In this document: one piece after another, positions 59,660 to 64,000 of the stretch
How the letters are laid out: each line of letters opens with the position of its first letter
Numbering within the stretch: the first letter of the stretch is position 1
NCBI RefSeq assembly: GCF_013185185.1
Contig: NZ_JAAZWE010000001.1
Location: forward strand, 868,001 to 932,000
DNA length: 64,000 nucleotides
Direction of reading: 5' to 3'
DNA from: Saccharibacillus endophyticus
Lineage (GTDB): Bacteria > Bacillota > Bacilli > Paenibacillales > Paenibacillaceae
Translations under genes and position numbers: made by a program
The notes under the pieces: model-generated
The model's database searches: none
Told to the model about the DNA's origin: nothing
The model's input: the letters and a program-made list of their open reading frames with translations, nothing else

Positions 59660-59665
59660 ACCAAA

Positions 59666-61072
59666 TTACAATTTCGGCAAACGCACGATAAAGACCGACC
59701 CTTTCCCGACTTCGCTTTCGACCTGGATCGTTCCTCCGTGCAGGTTTACGATTTTTTTCGCGATAGCCAGTCCCAACCCCGTGCTTCCTCCATCGGCTCT
59801 CGAAGGATCTCCGCGATAGAACCGGTCAAACAGCAAAGGCAGTTTCTCCGGCGCGATTCCGTTTCCCGTATCCGCGAACCGAAGTACGTTTTCTCCGCCT
59901 TCCGCCTCTGCCGTAACGGAAATGGACCGCCCTTCGGGAATATGCTTGACCGCGTTCGACAGCAAATTGATCCATACCTGATCGAGCAGCGTCGCATCCC
60001 CCATCGCCGCAAGCTGATCCGGCACGGATAGGCGCAGCGCCAGTCCTTTTTCGCTCATCTGCCATTCCAGCACGTCGACGGCTCTGCGGATTTCATTCTT
60101 CAGCTTGAGCGGACTGCGCACCAAGCCGTCTTCCATTCGATCCAAGGAAGAAAGAAGCAGCAGCTGCCGTCCCAACGCGGACAATCTTCGACTCTCTTCG
60201 CCGATAATCGTCGCGAAGCGCAACCGTTCGGCCTCCGACAATTCGGCAGAGGACAACTCCGAAGCAAAACCTTGAATCGAGGTGAGCGGCGACTGGATCT
60301 CGTGCGAGACATTGGCGACGAATTCCCGGCGGGATTCCTCCAAGCTCGACAAACTGCGGCTCATCGTCATGAAATGGCCGGCTAACTGTCCGATCTCGTC
60401 ACGGCGCTTGGTCGGCAATTCGATATTGTAATGCCCGTCGGCGATTCGTTGGGTAGCCGCCGTCATCCTCGTGATCGGCTTAACCAGATAGCGGGTAGCG
60501 ATCAGCAGCACCGCAATACTGAATACTACCGTCAGAAGACCTACCATGGCAAAGAAACTGCGCAGCTCGCCGAATTGCAAAATGACGTCCGGCCGTAAAA
60601 AAAGCGCTGCCGGACGACCATTCAATTCCAGCGGTACGCCGACCGTATTGCTGAGCCGATTATCGAAGAACCCCGTGATAAAAGGCTTGTTCGGGAAATT
60701 CGCGACTCCGTGATATTCCCCTCCGGCCAGCACTTCGCGTACGGCTGCCGATTCGAGATCCTGCTCGCGGAAAGCGCGTCCGTAAAATGCTCCTTCTCCG
60801 CTACCGTCCGTCACATATAACGCGTAGCCCAGCCTTGCCGCACTTTCCAGGTACTCGTCTGACGAATCGGGACGGAGTTCGGCCATTCTTTTCGCCTCGT
60901 AGGCGATCTGCGTGAGCTTTCCATCGTTAAAAGGCTTGAGCTGAACATGATAATACACATTCGAAACGAGAAACCCGAGCAATGCTCCGATGGCAACCGC
61001 CAGCAGCGTAGTGAGGCAGACGCGCACATACAGACTTTTAACAGGACGATCCATGCCGAGCTTAAGCCTCAC
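59666..61072 (-). CDS. hssS: Haem sensor histidine kinase HssS
   Basis: A 468-residue membrane kinase. Membrane segments at about 17-37 and 173-193 enclose an extracytoplasmic sensor domain of about 135 residues. A HAMP linker leads to the H-box FVANVSHEIQSPLT (His257), N-box (INLLSNAVKHIPEG), G1 (FADTGNGI), F and G2 boxes (STGLGLAIAKKI). The start is a GTG at 61072 that overlaps the hssR stop. It senses haem damage at the membrane and phosphorylates HssR. The size matches staphylococcal HssS. Confidence 0.9.
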   Translation of the reverse strand: MRLKLGMDRPVKSLYVRVCLTTLLAVAIGALLGFLVSNVYYHVQLKPFNDGKLTQIAYEAKRMAELRPDSSDEYLESAARLGYALYVTDGSGEGAFYGRAFREQDLESAAVREVLAGGEYHGVANFPNKPFITGFFDNRLSNTVGVPLELNGRPAALFLRPDVILQFGELRSFFAMVGLLTVVFSIAVLLIATRYLVKPITRMTAATQRIADGHYNIELPTKRRDEIGQLAGHFMTMSRSLSSLEESRREFVANVSHEIQSPLTSIQGFASELSSAELSEAERLRFATIIGEESRRLSALGRQLLLLSSLDRMEDGLVRSPLKLKNEIRRAVDVLEWQMSEKGLALRLSVPDQLAAMGDATLLDQVWINLLSNAVKHIPEGRSISVTAEAEGGENVLRFADTGNGIAPEKLPLLFDRFYRGDPSRADGGSTGLGLAIAKKIVNLHGGTIQVESEVGKGSVFIVRLPKL

Positions 61073-61746
61073 CTGCGGTGCACCTCCAACTTGTAGCCGA
61101 TCCCGCGAACCGTCCGAATAGAAAAGTCGTCGCCATATTCGGCAAAGCGATCGCGAAGACGTTTGATGTGAACGTCGACCGTACGCTCGTCGCCTTCGTA
61201 ATCCGCTCCCCAGAGCAGCCGAATCAATTCGCCGCGTTCGAACAGCCGACCGGGATATTGAGCCAACTGCGCCAGCAGTTCGAATTCTTTCAATGGCAGC
61301 AACAGCGTAAAATCCCCCTCGGTAATCTCGTGATTTTTGCGGTCAATAGTCAGGCGGTTCAACCGGATCTTATCACTGGAAGCCAACGAATAGCGGCGAA
61401 ACAAAGCGTTCATCCGAAACAGCAGCTCCCGCGGTTCAAAAGGCTTGGTGATATAGTCGTCGGTCCCGTGCGCGTATCCGGCTTCTTTGTCCTCCAACTG
61501 CTCGCGAGCCGTCAAGAGGATCACCGGAATATCGTACTGACTTCGGATTTCGGTACACAGATCGAGTCCGCTGCGCCCCGGCATCATTACGTCCAACACA
61601 GCCAGATCCACCGGAGTCTCAGCCAGATGCTTTGCCGCTTCGTCTCCGTCTCCGGCTTCAATCACCCGATAGCCTTCCTGCGTCAGTACCGTTCTCAGCA
61701 GCGCCCGAATATGAATGTCGTCGTCGGCAATCAATACTTTTTTCAT
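61069..61746 (-). CDS. hssR: Response regulator HssR, OmpR family
   Basis: A 225-residue regulator. The receiver domain has the acidic pair DD (8-9), the phosphoacceptor Asp52 (LAVLDVMMPG), and the Thr/Lys of LLTAREQLEDKEA and DDYITKPFEP. The C-terminal winged helix contains the segments LPLKEFELLAQL and YEGDERTVDVHIKRLRDRF, which match HssR closely, as does IRTVRGIGYKLE. The start codon ATG follows GAGGATCGGGAAA. It is first in the order hssR-hssS-hrtB-hrtA; in staphylococci the two pairs are divergent. Confidence 0.92.
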   Translation of the reverse strand: MKKVLIADDDIHIRALLRTVLTQEGYRVIEAGDGDEAAKHLAETPVDLAVLDVMMPGRSGLDLCTEIRSQYDIPVILLTAREQLEDKEAGYAHGTDDYITKPFEPRELLFRMNALFRRYSLASSDKIRLNRLTIDRKNHEITEGDFTLLLPLKEFELLAQLAQYPGRLFERGELIRLLWGADYEGDERTVDVHIKRLRDRFAEYGDDFSIRTVRGIGYKLEVHRR

Positions 61747-61767
61747 TTTCCCGATCCTCCCCGGCTG

Positions 61768-62547
61768 TTATCGAACCGCTGCATAAAAGGCCGCACTCTC
61801 CACCATCGGCGTACAATCCGCATGGTCTCCGGTCAGATTGATTTCGAAAATAAAGTCTTTGCCTTCCACGAAAGGCTTCACGCGCTCCCAATCGATCAAG
61901 CCTGCTCCCAACGGAAGCGAGTCATGCCGTTGTCCCATGCTGTCCACCAGATGATAGTATCGAGCATACGGCGCGGTCCGTTCCAGCACCTCGCATAGTT
62001 TGTCGTTATCGCCGCGAAACCCGATAAACGCATGGCTGACATCGACGTTGATCGGCAAATTCAGCGGAACGATCAGGTCGTCGATCAGATACGGATTGCT
62101 GTAGCAAAATAGCCCTTCCGTCGAATCTTCCCAGAGCAGCAGTCCGCTGTCGTAACCCGGAATGGAAGCGATCGCTTCCCGAAGCGCAATCGTCGATTCC
62201 CGGTCGATCGGCGCATTGCCCATCCCGACATAATGCGCGTGAATGACGCATTTCGCATCTTCTTCCTCGCAAATTCGCAGCAGCTCCGCCGTCGATTCCC
62301 GGTAAAAAGTAATCATTTCCGGTTCCTCGCTTAATATGTCCAGATAAGCACCCCGATATTTCGACGGATGATGCATATAGGCTTTAATCCCTCTGCGCCG
62401 CATTTCCCGAATACGTTCGCGTATAAGCGGAGTACGTTCCATATCCTTTTCCGTTAAAAAAAGCTCGACGATCTCCGGTTCATGACTCAGACGATTCGCG
62501 AAACTTTTGTCGTCGATGCCGCCTTTGAGTCTTATGCCTTTTTGCAT
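61768..62547 (-). CDS. Sugar phosphate isomerase/epimerase-like TIM barrel protein
   Basis: A 259-residue protein of the AP-endonuclease-2/xylose-isomerase-like TIM barrel group. The strand-end motifs KAYMHHPSKYRGAYLD, KCVIHAHYVGMGN, SGLLLWEDSTEGLFCYSN, INVDVSHAFIGF and YYHLVDSMGQRHDSLPLG hold the metal-binding Glu, Asp and His residues typical of these enzymes. The substrate is unknown; sugar or inositol derivatives are common. The start is the ATG at 62547 behind GGGAGGAATCG. The gene ends 22 bp before hssR and could run into it by read-through. Its neighbour is a GH43 enzyme. Confidence 0.88.
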   Translation of the reverse strand: MQKGIRLKGGIDDKSFANRLSHEPEIVELFLTEKDMERTPLIRERIREMRRRGIKAYMHHPSKYRGAYLDILSEEPEMITFYRESTAELLRICEEEDAKCVIHAHYVGMGNAPIDRESTIALREAIASIPGYDSGLLLWEDSTEGLFCYSNPYLIDDLIVPLNLPINVDVSHAFIGFRGDNDKLCEVLERTAPYARYYHLVDSMGQRHDSLPLGAGLIDWERVKPFVEGKDFIFEINLTGDHADCTPMVESAAFYAAVR

Positions 62548-62717
62548 GTCGATTCCTCCCGTGCTCCTGTGTTCGTTTGTCGGTTCTGTCGATCGAAGCG
62601 ACTTGTCCGACCGCAACCGTTTCTTTCTTCATCTTAACGAAAAGCAGCCCGGCGTACAAAGTTCATTTCGCGGCTGCGCGAATTTTCTCGCTCGGCGCCT
62701 TTATTTCCAAATAGAAA

Positions 62718-62770
62718 GAAAAAGCCTTTGCTCTTCCCTGAAACCGAAGTTTCGAAAGGAGCAAAGGCTT
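62718..62770 (-). terminator. Terminator of the GH43 gene
   Basis: AAGCCTTTGCTC pairs with GAGCAAAGGCTT around 28 interior bases that include a CTTCGAAACTTCGG-type inner pairing. A T-run follows on the minus strand (A-run near 62715). Confidence 0.75.
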
Positions 62771-62842
62771 GTCTTCGACGTAACATGGCAAACGAACGCC
62801 GCTGCCGGCAATGTTCGAAAAAGAGAAGGTTGACGAATCCGA

Positions 62843-63823
62843 TTACGAAATCGCCAGTTCGTCCGCCGACGTATCCGGTCTCGGCACGCCGAAGTTCGGA
62901 GTTCCGTCTTCGTTCCATTCAATCACCTGAACGCGAGCATGACGGTTCGGATCGTATAACGGATCGCCGACGATCTCTTTATAGCTTCTTCCGTGGAACA
63001 CGAGCAGGTCGAGCGAGCCGTCTTCGGATACGGTGAAGCTGTTATGGCCCGGTCCGTACTGCCCGTTTTCTTCGCAAGTTTGGAACACGGGAACCGGCGT
63101 TTTGACCCAAGATTTCGGATCAAGCAGATCGCTGTTCTCATCCGCAGTCAATAGACCCATGCAGTAATTGTAGTCCGTAGCACTGCCCGAAAAGGTCATG
63201 AAGATCCGTCCGTTGCGTTTCAGGATCGCGGCACCTTCATTCACCAGGAACCCGATTTTTTCCCACTCGTACTCGGGCGTCGAAATGCAGACCTGCTCGC
63301 CGCGCAGCGTCCACGGATTTTCCATCTCGGAAATGTACATATTCGAGTTTCCTGCAATCTCCGGATCTTTCTGCGCCCAAACGTAATAACGAATACCGCG
63401 ATGTTCGAATGAAGTCGCGTCCAGCGCGAACGACTCCCATTTCGTTTTAATTTGCCCTTTTTCGATCCACTCGCCTTCCAGCGGATTATCGGAATCGTTT
63501 TCGAGAACAAACATGCGATGATCGAACAAGCCTTCCTTCGTCTCCGACGTATGCGCCGCCGCGAAGTAGACGTACCATTTGCCGTCGATGAAGTGAATCT
63601 CCGGCGCCCAAATATTCGCGCTCATCGGGCCGCTGTCATGCTTATACCAGATGTTTTTCGCTTCGGCATCCCGAAGCCCGATAATCGTGGATGCGCGTCT
63701 AAGCTCAATCCGATCATACTCAGGAACGGAAGCAATAAAATAATAGAAACCGTCTGTATGTTTCAAGATAAACGGATCGGCTCTTTGTTCGATCAAAGGG
63801 TTAGGTAAGTTGTAAGGTGTCAT
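62843..63823 (-). CDS. Glycoside hydrolase family 43 enzyme
   Basis: A 326-residue five-bladed beta-propeller enzyme without signal peptide. The catalytic base is probably Asp16 (EQRADPFIL), the pKa-modulating Asp lies in SFALDATSFEHRG, and the proton donor is Glu in FLVNEGAAILKRNG. The pattern fits GH43 arabinofuranosidase/xylosidase-like enzymes acting on imported oligosaccharides. The start is the ATG at 63823 behind GGAGCCCC; the frame is open to 63991 but those codons overlap structured repeat copy 6. It should work together with the sugar importers and hydrolases of this window. Confidence 0.9.
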   Translation of the reverse strand: MTPYNLPNPLIEQRADPFILKHTDGFYYFIASVPEYDRIELRRASTIIGLRDAEAKNIWYKHDSGPMSANIWAPEIHFIDGKWYVYFAAAHTSETKEGLFDHRMFVLENDSDNPLEGEWIEKGQIKTKWESFALDATSFEHRGIRYYVWAQKDPEIAGNSNMYISEMENPWTLRGEQVCISTPEYEWEKIGFLVNEGAAILKRNGRIFMTFSGSATDYNYCMGLLTADENSDLLDPKSWVKTPVPVFQTCEENGQYGPGHNSFTVSEDGSLDLLVFHGRSYKEIVGDPLYDPNRHARVQVIEWNEDGTPNFGVPRPDTSADELAIS

Positions 63824-63920
63824 AAAATAGGGGCTCCTATCGGGAATTTGACGGGGGCCGATGCGTTGGATCGGCCGGGAGCGGACCAGCACAGGCACGT
63901 ATGGGGCGCTCCGGGGCGTG

Positions 63921-64000
63921 GGGTTCTTGCGATCGCTGTCGAATTTCGATTTCTTCATATTAACAAGGTTAAGGTTGAAATCGAAATTCAAAGGCGAGCG
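63921..64000. repeat. Structured intergenic repeat, copy 6 (cut by window edge)
   Basis: GAATTTCGATTTC (63941-63953) pairs perfectly with GAAATCGAAATTC (63977-63989), followed by TTCAAAGGCGAGCG, the start of the long box seen in copies 3 and 4. The remaining outer arm must lie to the right of the window. The stem sequence differs from all other copies but still pairs over 13 bp. Confidence 0.75.

Noticed and set aside
63824..63991. N-terminal extension of the GH43 gene
   Set aside because: The extra 56 codons overlap repeat copy 6 and lack homology-like sequence. The ATG at 63823 has a ribosome site and begins the normal GH43 N-terminus.
1..64000. CRISPR array, tRNA or rRNA genes, prophage or intact insertion sequence
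   Set aside because: No regularly spaced direct repeats, cloverleaf-like sequences, rRNA segments, integrase or transposase motifs were recognised on either strand.

Overview
The window looks like chromosomal DNA of a low-GC-phylum, spore-former-type Gram-positive bacterium, most likely Paenibacillaceae (Paenibacillus or Saccharibacillus-like). The evidence is AGGAGG ribosome binding sites, frequent TTG/GTG starts, LplB/LplC-type sugar permeases with AraC regulators carrying extracellular sensor domains, consensus CcpA (cre) sites, AcuA/AcuC/AcsA proteins resembling those of Bacillus, and a moderately high GC content. No tRNA, rRNA, CRISPR array, intact transposase or prophage was seen.

Layout. 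0-6 kb: end of a sugar ABC importer (minus strand), an RNA ligase fused to two uncharacterised domains, a YtxH protein and an orphan membrane AraC regulator. 6-9 kb: a ccdA-thioredoxin lipoprotein-msrAB operon, predicted to repair oxidised methionine outside the membrane. 9-26 kb: housekeeping and hypothetical genes (two SUKH-HEAT paralogues, ABC-F ATPase, FAH hydrolase, MerR/aldo-keto reductase pair, SPFH/NAD-kinase-like pair, esterase, MFS pump). 26-30 kb: a 1039-residue secreted glycoside hydrolase behind a perfect cre match. 30-41 kb: SDR, XRE-cupin regulator, DUF418 protein, MaoC-like protein, aldehyde dehydrogenase, saccharopine-dehydrogenase-like and methyltransferase genes, LuxR regulator, acuC and acuA. 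41-49 kb: a sugar uptake locus (binding protein, AraC regulator, divergent permeases) followed by a GH29 enzyme. 49-57 kb: acsA with a cre-like site, two secreted helical proteins followed by a copy of the acsA 3' end, DUF4181, Bax-inhibitor-like, PhzF and TipA-type MerR genes. 57-62 kb: a complete haem-stress system (hssR-hssS-hrtB-hrtA) with a recognisable HssR direct repeat. 62-64 kb: a TIM-barrel epimerase and a GH43 enzyme.

The most unusual feature is a family of about 140-190 bp structured intergenic repeats, five complete copies plus one cut by the right edge. Each complete copy lies within about 5-50 bp of a gene's stop codon. The copies share short sequence boxes, while the paired arms of the central and outer stems differ between copies and change in compensating ways, so the fold appears conserved more than the sequence. 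Some copies are flanked by mirror-image terminator hairpins. I could not link this family to a known element. A second, smaller palindromic repeat occurs twice and looks like a miniature insertion element.

Physiologically, the genes point to a plant- or soil-associated polysaccharide degrader with carbon catabolite control, acetate activation controlled by lysine acetylation, haem detoxification and extracytoplasmic oxidative repair. All functional names come from reading motifs; no database search was possible.
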